A stretch of DNA of 17,589 nucleotides from Holophagaceae bacterium UBA1801. GTDB lineage: Bacteria; Acidobacteriota; Holophagae; Holophagales; Holophagaceae. The stretch lies in NCBI GenBank assembly GCA_002319925.1, contig DCFP01000023.1, positions 1-17,589 of the forward strand, read 5' to 3'. Positions 6,117 to 13,781 of the stretch are shown piece after piece. How positions within the stretch are numbered: position 1 is the stretch's first letter; every line of letters begins with the position of its first letter. Below the pieces are notes generated by a model that saw only the letters and a program-made list of their open reading frames with translations, had not been told where the DNA came from and did no database searches. A program made the translations under genes and the position numbers.

Positions 6117-7412
6117 CTATAGATCCAGCACGAACTCGTCGCCCTTGCGCACCACCGCGTGTTTCATGGCCCCGAGGAAACGGGATCGCAGCGCGTCGCT
6201 CATGAGCGCCCGTTTTACGGGGGATAGCCGCAGGAAGCCGGACAGCACGCCCCGCAAGAATCGATGGCTGAGGCGCGCGGGCTCGTCGAAGAGCTGGTTC
6301 TGCAAGGTGCCGTGATCGAGGGCCTGGAGGATCACGCGCTCGAAGGTGGTCTCGGGCGTGAGGATGCGCTTGCCGCGTTTTACCATCCGGCAGCCGGTGG
6401 TCCGGCAGGCCAGCACGCAAACGCCGCAGCCCAGGCAGAGTTTCGGATCCACGGTCGGCATGCGCTTCTTCTCCTGCACGGCAGCCATGGCCAGCGCTCC
6501 CACAGGGCACGCCGTCGCGCACTTGCCGCAGCCCGTGCATTTCTCGGCGACGATCTCGGCAAGGAACGGCGAAGAGACCACGCTGTGTTCGTAACCGTAC
6601 CGCGTGATCCCGTGGAGGGCGTTGCAGCAGCAGCCGCAGCAGTGGCAGACGAAGGAGATGTTCCGCTTCACGTTGTCCGCGCAGAAGACTAGACCGAGTT
6701 CTCGCGAGCGTACGAAGATCGCCTTCATTTCCTCCCGGGAGATCTGGCGGGCCAGTTTGTGCCGCAGCAGGTAGTCCGCGGCGAAGCCGAAGGAGGTGCA
6801 GGTGTCCAGCGGCGCGCGGCAAGGCGGATGCCCCATGTGATGGTGCTCGTGCCGGCAACTGCAGGTTCCCACTGCAAAACGATCGGTGCGCTCGATCAGC
6901 TCCTCGGTGCTGTCGTAATCCAGGATCTCGAGGTACTGGTCATCCAAGGATTCCTTGTGCGGCAAGGTCCTGAGGATGGAGATCCGCTCGTCATGTCCCA
7001 GGTTCGCTTCGTTGAAGGTGGCATCGCCCAGCATGTAGTCGTTGAGCATCAACGCGAGTTCCCGGGTGTTCTCCAGGTTCGTCCGCATCATCGTGAAGTC
7101 GAAGAAACCGATGAGGATGGGCGACGGCATGTAGCGCATGACCCCACCGGACAGGATGTCCATGACCAGCCCCTTGTCGCCCATCCTCTCCAAGAGCCTC
7201 AGCAGTTCCGCTTCGCCCTTGCCCGTAATCGTCCGCAGGCGCTGAAGATCGGACAAGCCATATGGCATGCGCAGGATCAGCTCCGCTTCTTCCTCCGAAA
7301 ACAGCTCCTTCAGGATGGCGTACAGCTTCTCGTTCCAGGGCGCACGCAGCGTTAGGCCATCGATCTTCTGGCCCAGCTTGCGGTAGATGTCCTTGCCGAC
7401 CAAATGACCCAT
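6117..7412 (-). CDS. Multi-cluster 4Fe-4S ferredoxin-type protein with N-terminal helical domain
   Basis: 431 residues. Residues ~1-100 resemble a winged-helix-like domain (LFSEEEAELILRMPYGLSDL). Four cysteine groups follow: C184/C186/C198/C205 (TCSCRHEHHHMGHPPC); C256-C263 in the very dense CHCCGCCC; and two classical 4Fe-4S ferredoxin motifs, CTGCGKCATACP (292-302) and CLGCGVCVLAC (326-336, with an extra C at 341). The last ~90 residues are helical and basic. It is probably a cytoplasmic electron-transfer protein; partner and electron donor are unknown. It is the third gene of an operon after ribA (35 bp gap). The ATG is the first possible start because a TGA lies one codon upstream. The nearest ribosome-like sequence (AGGGG) is unusually far, so translation may depend on coupling. 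Confidence 0.85.
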   Translation of the reverse strand: MGHLVGKDIYRKLGQKIDGLTLRAPWNEKLYAILKELFSEEEAELILRMPYGLSDLQRLRTITGKGEAELLRLLERMGDKGLVMDILSGGVMRYMPSPILIGFFDFTMMRTNLENTRELALMLNDYMLGDATFNEANLGHDERISILRTLPHKESLDDQYLEILDYDSTEELIERTDRFAVGTCSCRHEHHHMGHPPCRAPLDTCTSFGFAADYLLRHKLARQISREEMKAIFVRSRELGLVFCADNVKRNISFVCHCCGCCCNALHGITRYGYEHSVVSSPFLAEIVAEKCTGCGKCATACPVGALAMAAVQEKKRMPTVDPKLCLGCGVCVLACRTTGCRMVKRGKRILTPETTFERVILQALDHGTLQNQLFDEPARLSHRFLRGVLSGFLRLSPVKRALMSDALRSRFLGAMKHAVVRKGDEFVLDL

Positions 7413-7447
7413 GCGTCAGTCCGACCACCCCTGATGCGAATCGATTC

Positions 7448-8185
7448 CTACTCCGGCATGCCCTCGATGACCACGGGATCGCTCTGTTCCTGCAATCGTG
7501 GCAATCCAGCGAAATCGATGAAGTGGCCTGAGCGCTGGGCCTTGGTCTCCAGGTAGAAGCGGTTGTGGGGGTTGGGCGGGAGCAGGTGCGGCAGGCGGCG
7601 GCTCACCTTTACGCCATACTGTTCCAGCTCCTGCACCTTCTTGGGATTGTTGGTCATGAGGTGGACCGAAGAGATGCCGAGGCTGTGCAGCATGTGGGCG
7701 GCGATGGCGTAGTCGCGCTCGTCGTCGCGGAACCCCAGGGCGAGATTGGCTTCCACGGTGTCCATGCCCTGATCCTGGAGAGCATAGGCACGGATCTTGT
7801 TGGCCAGCCCGATGCCCCGGCCCTCCTGGCGCAGATAGAGCACCACGCCCCGCTCCACTTCCCCGATCTTCTTGAGGGCGGTCTCCAGCTGATCGCGGCA
7901 ATCGCAGCGCAGGGAGCCGATCACGTCGCCCGTCAAGCACTCGGAGTGCATGCGTGTGGGCACGTTCTCGGCGCCCACCACATCGCCGTGGACGATGGCG
8001 ATGTGGTCCTTCTGGTCGCGGTTGTTCCAGAAGGCCACGATGCGGAAATCGCCGAAGCGGCTGGGCAGCTTGGCCACGGCCACGATGCGGACGCAGACAT
8101 GGTCATGTCCGTAGCCGGGGCATTCGTGGTTCCGGTCGCGTTCGACCAGTTCGTTGAGCCGGGTATCCATCGGATTCGTCGTCAT
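7448..8185 (-). CDS. ribA: GTP cyclohydrolase II
   Basis: 245 residues. This enzyme opens GTP to 2,5-diamino-6-ribosylamino-4-pyrimidinone 5'-phosphate, formate and pyrophosphate, the first committed step of riboflavin synthesis. The zinc ligands are visible as C83, C94 and C96 in HSECLTGDVIGSLRCDCRDQ. The GTP-binding and catalytic stretches LYLRQEGRGIGLANKIRAY, DTVEANLALGF and LMTNNPKKV are all intact. It is a stand-alone RibA, not fused to a DHBP synthase (RibB), and it is about 45 residues longer than E. coli RibA, with extra N-terminal sequence containing NHECPGYGHDHVC. AGGA lies eight bases before the ATG. The start is 3 bp after the stop of the FAD oxidoreductase gene, so the two are co-transcribed. 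Other riboflavin genes are not in the window. Confidence 0.95.
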   Translation of the reverse strand: MTTNPMDTRLNELVERDRNHECPGYGHDHVCVRIVAVAKLPSRFGDFRIVAFWNNRDQKDHIAIVHGDVVGAENVPTRMHSECLTGDVIGSLRCDCRDQLETALKKIGEVERGVVLYLRQEGRGIGLANKIRAYALQDQGMDTVEANLALGFRDDERDYAIAAHMLHSLGISSVHLMTNNPKKVQELEQYGVKVSRRLPHLLPPNPHNRFYLETKAQRSGHFIDFAGLPRLQEQSDPVVIEGMPE

Positions 8186-8188
8186 GCT

Positions 8189-9208
8189 TCATTCCTCGTT
8201 CAAGAGCCGCTGGGCCAAGGCCGAGCCGGAAAGCCAGGCGGCCTGCACGCCGCCGCCGGGCGAAAAAACATCCCCCGCAAGACCCAGGCGCAGGTTTCCA
8301 TTGATGGGTGTCAACAGAGGCCGCGAAAGCTCGTTGCCCCGGTCCACACGGGCGAATTTCCAGCGATGGGGCGAAGTCCAGAGGGGATGCAGGACCCACT
8401 CACCCACGTGCTGTGCTGCCTCCTGAAGCAACTGCGTCGACCACGCTTCTTCCGGCTGTTCCAAGCGCTCCCGGGACCAGCCTGGGCGTGCCTGGATCAC
8501 AAGGGTCACGAATCGCGGCTGCAGGCGTTTGCAGGAATCCTGGGAGACGAGCTGAAGGCTAGGTGAATCTTCTGGATACAGAATGTCCCAGTCCGGCGCG
8601 GGCACTTCGAGCGGATAGGCAGCCAGCAGGGTCAAGGAAGGCACACTGGAGAACATCCCCAGCAGAGTCGCTGTTGGAGCCAGTTCCGGCACAGCGCCCA
8701 TGGTTCCGAGCATGCCGAGGATTTCCTCCAGGGCCATGGCCACCACCAGGTCCTGGCATTGGAATTCCTCGTCGGCGCTGGAACGAAGCAAAAAGCAATT
8801 TCCATCTGCGGTGATGCGCTCGATGCGCGTGTTCAACTGCACCTGCAGACCTGACGCCAAATGCTTGGCGAAGCAATTCATGCCCGCGGGGATGATGGCG
8901 CGCTGTTCCGTGGGTGCGAAGGCATCGGGCTGGCAGGGGGTGCCCTGGCCCTGGATCCGGCGCGGCCAGGGCGATTGCATGACCACGCCATCCACATCCT
9001 TCACGGCGCGGAGGAAGGGCTCGGCATGCCCGTGCAGGAACATGGGGCCGAAATCAATGGGTTGGCCTTCGAAGCGCCGCGTGGCCAGCCGGCCTCCCAC
9101 GCCCCTGGCCCGCTCAATCACGCGCACGTTCCGTCCGGCTTCCTGGAGTTCCTTCGCGCACTGCAAGCCCGCGATGCCTCCACCGATGACGATCACTTCG
9201 CGCTGCAT
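8189..9208 (-). CDS. Renalase-like FAD-dependent oxidoreductase
   Basis: 339 residues from the ATG at 9208, which has AGAGGA upstream; the open frame extends 45 codons further but without family similarity. It begins with the Rossmann FAD-binding motif VIVIGGGIAGLQCAKELQEA. GVGGRLATRR follows, then DFGPMFLHGH. Near the C-terminus there is GNLRLGLAGDVFSPGGGVQA, which closes the FAD site. This order is that of the renalase-like NAD(P)/FAD-dependent amine-oxidase-type proteins. Bacterial renalases oxidise wrongly reduced forms of NAD(P)H, but many relatives are uncharacterised, so the substrate is not assigned. It is the first gene of the operon with ribA and the ferredoxin gene; a flavin enzyme next to a flavin-synthesis gene is a sensible pairing. 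It is divergent from yhcH. Confidence 0.87.
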   Translation of the reverse strand: MQREVIVIGGGIAGLQCAKELQEAGRNVRVIERARGVGGRLATRRFEGQPIDFGPMFLHGHAEPFLRAVKDVDGVVMQSPWPRRIQGQGTPCQPDAFAPTEQRAIIPAGMNCFAKHLASGLQVQLNTRIERITADGNCFLLRSSADEEFQCQDLVVAMALEEILGMLGTMGAVPELAPTATLLGMFSSVPSLTLLAAYPLEVPAPDWDILYPEDSPSLQLVSQDSCKRLQPRFVTLVIQARPGWSRERLEQPEEAWSTQLLQEAAQHVGEWVLHPLWTSPHRWKFARVDRGNELSRPLLTPINGNLRLGLAGDVFSPGGGVQAAWLSGSALAQRLLNEE

Positions 9209-9341
9209 TCCGTTCCTCTGTTTCCTCGCGGATCTCCATGCAATCGGATGCCCGCGGATGCGATTTAGGATAACCATCCGTTCGATCCGCGTCCCGGAAA
9301 AGGCCGAAGGTGTCACAATCCCCCATTCCCGTGAGGCCGCC

Positions 9342-9806
9342 ATGATCCTCTGCGATATTTCCGAATTCCACCGGTACTGCAGCCTTCATCCTGCGTTTCC
9401 CGCCGTGGATGATTTGATCCGGAACACGGATCTGGCGCGCTTTCCCGAGGGACGGACGGAATTGAAGGGCAGCGATCTGTACATCAGTGCCTCACTCCAG
9501 GGACGCACGCGGCCCTCGCCGCCCCTGGAAGCCCATCACCACTACATCGATGTTCAGGTCATCCTGGAAGGTGTGGATACCTTGGGCTGGGCGCCGTTGA
9601 GTTCATGCACTCATGAATCCGTGCCCTACGATGCAGGCAAGGATGTGGTCTTCTACAGCGACGCACCCGTGAATCTGATCCGCCTTCAGCCCGGGCAGCT
9701 GGTCGTCTTCTTCCCGGAGGATGCGCATGCACCCCTCATCGGCAATGGAGATGCGGTCCGAAAACTCGTGGTGAAAGTGAGAACGGACTGGCACCCAGCC
9801 GTTTGA
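9342..9806 (+). CDS. YhcH/YjgK/YiaL family protein
   Basis: 154 residues, the usual length of this cupin-like family (DUF386). The metal-site region EAHHHYIDVQVILEG (H65-H67, D70) and the later VVFFPEDAHAPLIG (E126, H129) are present. E. coli members belong to sialic acid and other sugar-acid pathways and are thought to act on anomeric sugars. Here no sugar-catabolic genes adjoin, so the substrate is open. GTGAGG lies six bases before the ATG. The open frame extends far upstream, antisense to the FAD oxidoreductase, but the family homology begins at this Met. It is divergent from the renalase-like gene across a 133 bp spacer that must hold both promoters. Confidence 0.88.
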   Translation: MILCDISEFHRYCSLHPAFPAVDDLIRNTDLARFPEGRTELKGSDLYISASLQGRTRPSPPLEAHHHYIDVQVILEGVDTLGWAPLSSCTHESVPYDAGKDVVFYSDAPVNLIRLQPGQLVVFFPEDAHAPLIGNGDAVRKLVVKVRTDWHPAV

Positions 9807-9946
9807 TCCCGATTACCGCAATTGCTTTTTCCTCGCCTTCGGCATCCAACACAGGATGGAGACGAGTGGAAGGCGAACGCAACACTGCGCCTTTGCATGC
9901 GCTGGACCGATCCTTGAGAGTCTGCCGCTATGATGGCTGATCCCGG

Positions 9947-10567
9947 ATGGCTTTCCTGATGCGCACACTCCTTGCACTGATGCTGCTGACCGCGCCCATG
10001 GCGGGCCAGCCGGTATCCCGGAAAAAACCCCCTGTCCAGCGCGAGCCTCCCTTCATCAGAAGCCTGCGGACGAAAGCGAGGCATGGTCAGGCCAGGGCGC
10101 AGTTCGATCTGGGAGTCTGCTACCGGTACGGCCAGGGCGTGGCGCAGGATGATGCCCAGGCGGCGATCTGGTACCGGAAGGCGGCGGAACAGGGCTACGG
10201 AAAGGCCCAATACAATCTGGGGGTCTGCTACGACCTCGGGAAGGGCGTCGCCCAGGACCACGAGGAGGCCGCGGCCTGGTACCACAAAGCCGCGGATCAA
10301 GGCAATGCCAAGGCCCAGTACAATCTGGCCGTCAGCTACAAGTTCGGTCAGGGCGTGTCCCAGGATTGGGTGGAAGCCTACGCCTGGTTCGATCTCGCGG
10401 CCAGTCAGGGCGAGAGCATCGCCGTGGAATCCCGGGACAATCTCATGGAACTGCTGAGACCCGAAGAGCTTCAGCGGGGCAAGGCGCGCGAGCAGATCCT
10501 TCTGGCAGAAATCCAAATCCCAGCCGAGAAGCCGCCCCGCAAAAAGAAAAGGGGTTCACGGGGTTAA
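9947..10567 (+). CDS. Exported Sel1-repeat (SLR/TPR-like) protein
   Basis: 206 residues. A signal peptide is likely (MRTLLALMLLTAPMAG, cut near residue 20). Three consecutive 36-residue Sel1-like repeats follow at about 49-84, 85-120 and 121-156, each with AQ(F/Y).LG.CY..G.GV.QD...A..WY.KAA.QG; the third is more divergent. The C-terminus is basic (EKPPRKKKRGSRG). Sel1 repeats are alpha-alpha scaffolds for protein contacts, often in periplasmic or secreted regulators. No catalytic part is seen. The start at 9947 or the second ATG at 9959, which has GGATGG nearby and a cleaner signal peptide, are both possible. The second and third repeats share near-identical DNA (AAGGCCCA.TACAATCTGG), which suggests fairly recent repeat duplication. 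Confidence 0.85.
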   Translation: MAFLMRTLLALMLLTAPMAGQPVSRKKPPVQREPPFIRSLRTKARHGQARAQFDLGVCYRYGQGVAQDDAQAAIWYRKAAEQGYGKAQYNLGVCYDLGKGVAQDHEEAAAWYHKAADQGNAKAQYNLAVSYKFGQGVSQDWVEAYAWFDLAASQGESIAVESRDNLMELLRPEELQRGKAREQILLAEIQIPAEKPPRKKKRGSRG

Positions 10568-10568
10568 A

Positions 10569-10584
10569 ATGTATACAATATATC
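10569..10584. promoter_or_regulatory. Putative GntR operator upstream of the transporter gene
   Basis: ATGTATACAATATATC contains the 8 bp palindrome TGTATACA (10570-10577). The 13 bases from 10570 match 11 of 13 with the site directly upstream of gntR (13759-13771). It is 54 bp before the ATG at 10639. TACAAT (10574-10579) inside it could be the -10 box, so a bound repressor would block the promoter. FadR/FCD-type GntR regulators commonly bind short TGT/ACA palindromes. Confidence 0.55.
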
Positions 10585-10638
10585 TAGCCACCGGATAATC
10601 CCTCCGGACTGCAGCGCCCATCCTCCGCAAGGAATGCC

Positions 10639-11574
10639 ATGTTCCACCGCAACCGCAGCGAAACCGCACGGGCCTATTCGGCACTGGCCGTCGGCGTGAT
10701 CTGCATCGGATGGTCCGCCATCTTCGTTAAGCTGGCGGGGGTTCCGGGCCCGGCCTCGGCCTTCTACCGCATGCTCATCTCGGGGCTGGTGCTCATTCCC
10801 TGGCGCCTGATCCGCGGAGGTTCCTGGCCCCGACGGAATCTGATCTTCCTCATCATAGCCGGCGGCGCTTTCTACGCGCTGGATCTGGCCCTCTGGAACA
10901 CGAGCCTCCTGCTCACCTCCGCGGCCATCGCCACTCTGCTCGCCAACAACGCTCCGCTCTGGGTGGGATTCGGCGCGCTGTTCCTATTCCGCGAGAGATT
11001 GACACGGGGCTACTGGCTGGGCCTCTTCATCTCGCTCTCAGGCATGGTGATCCTCATGGGCCTCAATGCCTGGCGGCACCTGGACTTCAACCTCGGCGAA
11101 CTGCTGGCCATCGGCGCGAGCCTGGCGTACGCCTCGTACATGCTCACGACGCAGCGGGCGCGGACCCACGTGGACACCCTCACCTTCATGGCGATCTCCG
11201 CGGCGGCGAGCATCACCGTGCTCTGGATCGCGTGCCGCGCCCTGGGCGCGCCCCTCACCGGCTATTCCGTGAAGGCCTGGAGCGCCCTGCTGGGCATGGG
11301 TCTCCTCTCGCAACTGGGCGGTTGGCTGGCCATCAACTTCGCCCTCGGCCACCTGCGAGCCGCGCACGTCTCGGTGAGCCTGCTGGGCCAGGCCGTGGTG
11401 ACGACGCTTCTCGCCATGCCGATCCTGGGCGAGTTCCCGGCTGCCAACCAGATGCTCGGCGGTGTGCTCGTGCTTGTGGGCATCTATGTGGTCAATCGAC
11501 GGAAGGCGGAGGAAGTCGTGCCCGAGGCCGTGGATCTGCCCGCCATCAGCCCTGGAGAAAGCGATGGAAATTGA
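10639..11574 (+). CDS. EamA-family (drug/metabolite superfamily) transporter
   Basis: 311 residues with about ten hydrophobic segments in two EamA halves. The first half begins ALAVGVICIGWSAIFVKLAG, then PGPASAFYRML and TSAAIATLLANNAPLWVG. The second half begins LAIGASLAYASYMLTTQRAR and ends near VLVLVGIYVVNRRK. Family members move amino acids, metabolites or drugs across the inner membrane, often outward; the sequence does not show the substrate. AAGGA lies seven bases before the ATG. Its stop overlaps the start of the Ldh-family gene by 11 bp, so the two are translationally coupled. The operator-like site upstream links it to the GntR regulator 3 kb downstream. Confidence 0.9.
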   Translation: MFHRNRSETARAYSALAVGVICIGWSAIFVKLAGVPGPASAFYRMLISGLVLIPWRLIRGGSWPRRNLIFLIIAGGAFYALDLALWNTSLLLTSAAIATLLANNAPLWVGFGALFLFRERLTRGYWLGLFISLSGMVILMGLNAWRHLDFNLGELLAIGASLAYASYMLTTQRARTHVDTLTFMAISAAASITVLWIACRALGAPLTGYSVKAWSALLGMGLLSQLGGWLAINFALGHLRAAHVSVSLLGQAVVTTLLAMPILGEFPAANQMLGGVLVLVGIYVVNRRKAEEVVPEAVDLPAISPGESDGN

Positions 11575-12598
11575 GTTCAGCCAGCTTGCCAAGGCCATCG
11601 GAACTGTCTTCGAGCATCACGGCGTCCCATCTGCTGCTGCAGCCAATCTGGCCCAGGAGCTGACGGATGCGACCTTCGCGGGCTACGAATCCCACGGGAT
11701 CGGCCGCGTCCGTTCCTACCTCATCGCCATCCAGGCAGGCGTCCTGCACCCAGATGCCAAACTCACGGTGGTGCGCGAAACGCCTTCCACGGCGCTCCTG
11801 GATGGCGGAGGCGGTTTCGGGATCCTGATGGCCCTCCAGGCCGCCGGCCACGTGGCAGACAAGGCCCGCAAGACCGGGCTGGGCGCGGTGGCGCTGCGGA
11901 ACTGCGGCGATGTGGCGCGGCTTGCATCCTACGCGGAACGCATCGCAAATCAAGGGACCATCGGCATCGTGGCCGCCAACGATGCGGGCGCAGGCCTCGT
12001 CGTGGCTCCGCATGGAGGCACGCGAGCCTTGCTCACCACGGATCCCATCGCCGCGGGTATTCCGCGCCGCAATGCGCCCCCGCTGGTCTTCGACCTGGCC
12101 ACCACGCAGATCGCCCTCGGGGCCGCCCGGGCTGCCTCACGACGCGGTGAGCCGGTCCAGGAGGACACACTGATCGATGCGAACGGGCTGCCGACGCGGG
12201 ACCCCGAGGCCCTCTTCACGGGACTCGCCGCACTGCTGCCCCTGGGTGGCATGACCTTCGGCTTCAAGGGCACCGCCCTGGCGTTGCTCGTGGAAACCCT
12301 GGCGGGCGGGCTCTCCGGCGATGGATTCTCCGGTGATTTCCCTGACCGCAACGGACGCAACGCGGTCTTCATGCTGGCCCTGCGGCCCGAGGCCTTCACG
12401 GATCCCGACGTGTTCCATGCCGGATTGGAAGGACTGCTCGAACGGATCCGGCAGTGCCCCCCAAGGCCAGGTACCGCGGCTGTGCGCCTTCCAGGGGAAG
12501 GCCGTCCGCAGGCTCGTCCCGGTGATCGCATAGAGATCCCGGACGGCCTCTGGCACGAGTTGGAAGGGCTAATGGATAAACCCGGATCCTGCATTTGA
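11564..12598 (+). CDS. Ldh-family (malate/L-lactate dehydrogenase type 2) oxidoreductase, variant active site
   Basis: 344 residues. This family reduces or oxidises 2-hydroxy/2-oxo acids or cyclic imino acids with NAD(P)H. The catalytic ESHGIGR (S43, H44, R48) is intact, as are IDANGLPTRDP and GFKGTALALLVETLAGGLSG. Two family-conserved spots differ. The usual S-x-H-x-G stretch reads RNCGDVARLASY, with Asp at position 116 where His is normal. The usual G-T-N-P reads LLTTDPIAAGIP. Substrate preference may therefore be unusual, and malate or lactate should not be assumed. GGAGAAA precedes the ATG, which lies inside the end of the transporter gene. Candidates from the family include ureidoglycolate, sulpholactate, diketogulonate, and pyrroline- or piperideine-2-carboxylate. 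Confidence 0.87.
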   Translation: MEIEFSQLAKAIGTVFEHHGVPSAAAANLAQELTDATFAGYESHGIGRVRSYLIAIQAGVLHPDAKLTVVRETPSTALLDGGGGFGILMALQAAGHVADKARKTGLGAVALRNCGDVARLASYAERIANQGTIGIVAANDAGAGLVVAPHGGTRALLTTDPIAAGIPRRNAPPLVFDLATTQIALGAARAASRRGEPVQEDTLIDANGLPTRDPEALFTGLAALLPLGGMTFGFKGTALALLVETLAGGLSGDGFSGDFPDRNGRNAVFMLALRPEAFTDPDVFHAGLEGLLERIRQCPPRPGTAAVRLPGEGRPQARPGDRIEIPDGLWHELEGLMDKPGSCI

Positions 12599-12601
12599 AA
12601 C

Positions 12602-12693
12602 CGCGAAAGACGCGAAAAAGCGCTCTGCGCTTACGCGAATGAAAAGATTGCACGGTGCTGTTCTTTTCGCTTTTTCATTCGCGATCTTTCGCG
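12602..12693. repeat. Complex inverted repeat between ldh-type and rhomboid genes
   Basis: CGCGAAAGA (12602-12610) pairs with TCTTTCGCG (12685-12693), and inside it CGCGAATGAAAA (12634-12645) pairs with TTTTCATTCGCG (12672-12683). A small hairpin, AAGCGC-TCT-GCGCTT (12618-12632), sits within the left part. GAAAAAGCG (12614-12622) can instead pair with CGCTTTTTC (12668-12676), so two folds compete. It may terminate or process the transporter/Ldh mRNA, or be a copy of a dispersed intergenic repeat. Confidence 0.7.
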
Positions 12694-12757
12694 CTAGTTC
12701 ACGGTTCCGCCTCTGCTTTGAAGATTTGAATCGCAGGGTCCGGGATAAACTCTCTTC

Positions 12758-13714
12758 ATGAGCGAGTTTCATCCGTTTCTCGAAAAGCTCCTGGCGCACC
12801 TCGGCCTGTCGCCCGCCCAGGTGCGCTGGCGCTGGTACCGGCAGAAGGAGGCGTTCCGCCGCTGGAGCGGTTCGCTGAAGGTCACGAAACCCCGGCACAA
12901 GTTCTGCCCCCGCTGCGGCCATCTCGCGCGGGTGGGAGACCGGGTCTGTCCCCAGTGCCAGAGGCCGCTTCCGACGTTCGTGGGATCCAAGGTCTACCGC
13001 TACTTCCAGCTGAACCGCCTGAACCAGACCGTCACGTTCGGCTTCCTGGGCCTGATCGCGGCGATCTTCTGCATCCAGCTGGCGCTGACCCACTTCCAGA
13101 GCCTCCTCGCCCCCACCACGACTTCGCTGCTGGCCTTCGGCGCCTTCGCCACGCAGCTCGGCATGGACGGAGAGTACTGGCGCGTGCTCACCATGGGCCT
13201 CGCGCACATCGGGATCATCCACATCGTGTTCAACCTGATGGCCATCTCCCAGGTCCTCGGGGCCTTCGAAGGGGAGATCGGCCCCTGGCCCACCGTCGTG
13301 CTGATCACCGTCACGCAGCTCGGCGCGGTGGCTATGCATGCGCTCCTGATGTCGCCGAACGTGCTCACCGCGGGCGCTTCGGGCATCGCCTTCGGACTCA
13401 TCGGGTTCGGCGCGGCCTACTTCCATCGCATGCGCCAGTACGCCCAGCGCCGCTTCTTCCTGCGCTGGTTCCTCTACGGCCTGGTCTTCGGGCTGATCGT
13501 AAGGGCCAACAACGCGGCCCACCTCGGCGGTTTCCTGACGGGGCTACCCCTGGGATGGCTCCTGGCAAAAAGCCACCCGAAACGGCGTTGGGTCTGGCGC
13601 ACTGCCGGGATGCTCTGCCTGGCGGCCTGGATCGTCAGCCTGGGCTTCCTGGCCCGCAGCGTGTTCGAGAACCGCCTCGCGCTAACCCAGCCGGAACAGA
13701 CCGAGCAGAGCTGA
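12758..13714 (+). CDS. Rhomboid-family intramembrane serine protease with N-terminal zinc ribbon
   Basis: 318 residues. The cytoplasmic N-terminus carries a zinc ribbon, CPRCGHLARVGDRVCPQCQ (C50, C53, C64, C67). The rhomboid domain follows with about six or seven hydrophobic segments: the HIGIIHIVFNLMA helix (H155, N159), the catalytic GASG (S208) and the catalytic His in NNAAHLGGFLTG (H255). With the Ser-His dyad intact, it should cleave transmembrane substrates within the membrane. The zinc ribbon is an accessory domain seen in some bacterial rhomboids and may position substrates; that role is inference. The ATG at 12758 has no clear ribosome site (GGGATAAACTCTCTTC precedes it). It lies between the Ldh gene and gntR, but it has its own upstream region and need not belong to the same pathway. 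Confidence 0.92.
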   Translation: MSEFHPFLEKLLAHLGLSPAQVRWRWYRQKEAFRRWSGSLKVTKPRHKFCPRCGHLARVGDRVCPQCQRPLPTFVGSKVYRYFQLNRLNQTVTFGFLGLIAAIFCIQLALTHFQSLLAPTTTSLLAFGAFATQLGMDGEYWRVLTMGLAHIGIIHIVFNLMAISQVLGAFEGEIGPWPTVVLITVTQLGAVAMHALLMSPNVLTAGASGIAFGLIGFGAAYFHRMRQYAQRRFFLRWFLYGLVFGLIVRANNAAHLGGFLTGLPLGWLLAKSHPKRRWVWRTAGMLCLAAWIVSLGFLARSVFENRLALTQPEQTEQS

Positions 13715-13746
13715 AAAAACCGCCCGAAAATGAGGCTAAAAATCCC

Positions 13747-13775
13747 TTGCGTCCATTTTGTATACAGAATACAGT
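13747..13775 (+). promoter_or_regulatory. Putative gntR promoter and operator
   Basis: The palindrome TGTATACA (13759-13766) lies in TTGTATACAGAATACAG and forms a wider dyad TGTAT-ACAGA-ATACA (13759-13773). A weak promoter can be drawn as TTGCGT (13747-13752), 17 bases, TACAGT (13770-13775). The operator would then lie in the spacer, and transcription would start at or next to the ATG at 13782. The match to the site upstream of the transporter gene supports autoregulation by GntR. Confidence 0.5.
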
Positions 13776-13781
13776 TTCGCC

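Noticed and set aside
5413..6858. 481-codon minus-strand frame
   Set aside because: It overlaps the VOC gene and the ferredoxin gene in wrong frames, has low-complexity Arg/Ala/Gly content and no family similarity.
8700..9341. N-terminal extension of the YhcH frame
   Set aside because: It is antisense to the renalase-like gene; the YhcH family starts at the Met at 9342, which has its own ribosome site.
12569..13522. 317-codon minus-strand frame opposite the rhomboid gene
   Set aside because: The plus strand encodes a clear rhomboid protease with Ser-His dyad and zinc ribbon; the minus frame is a charged low-complexity shadow.
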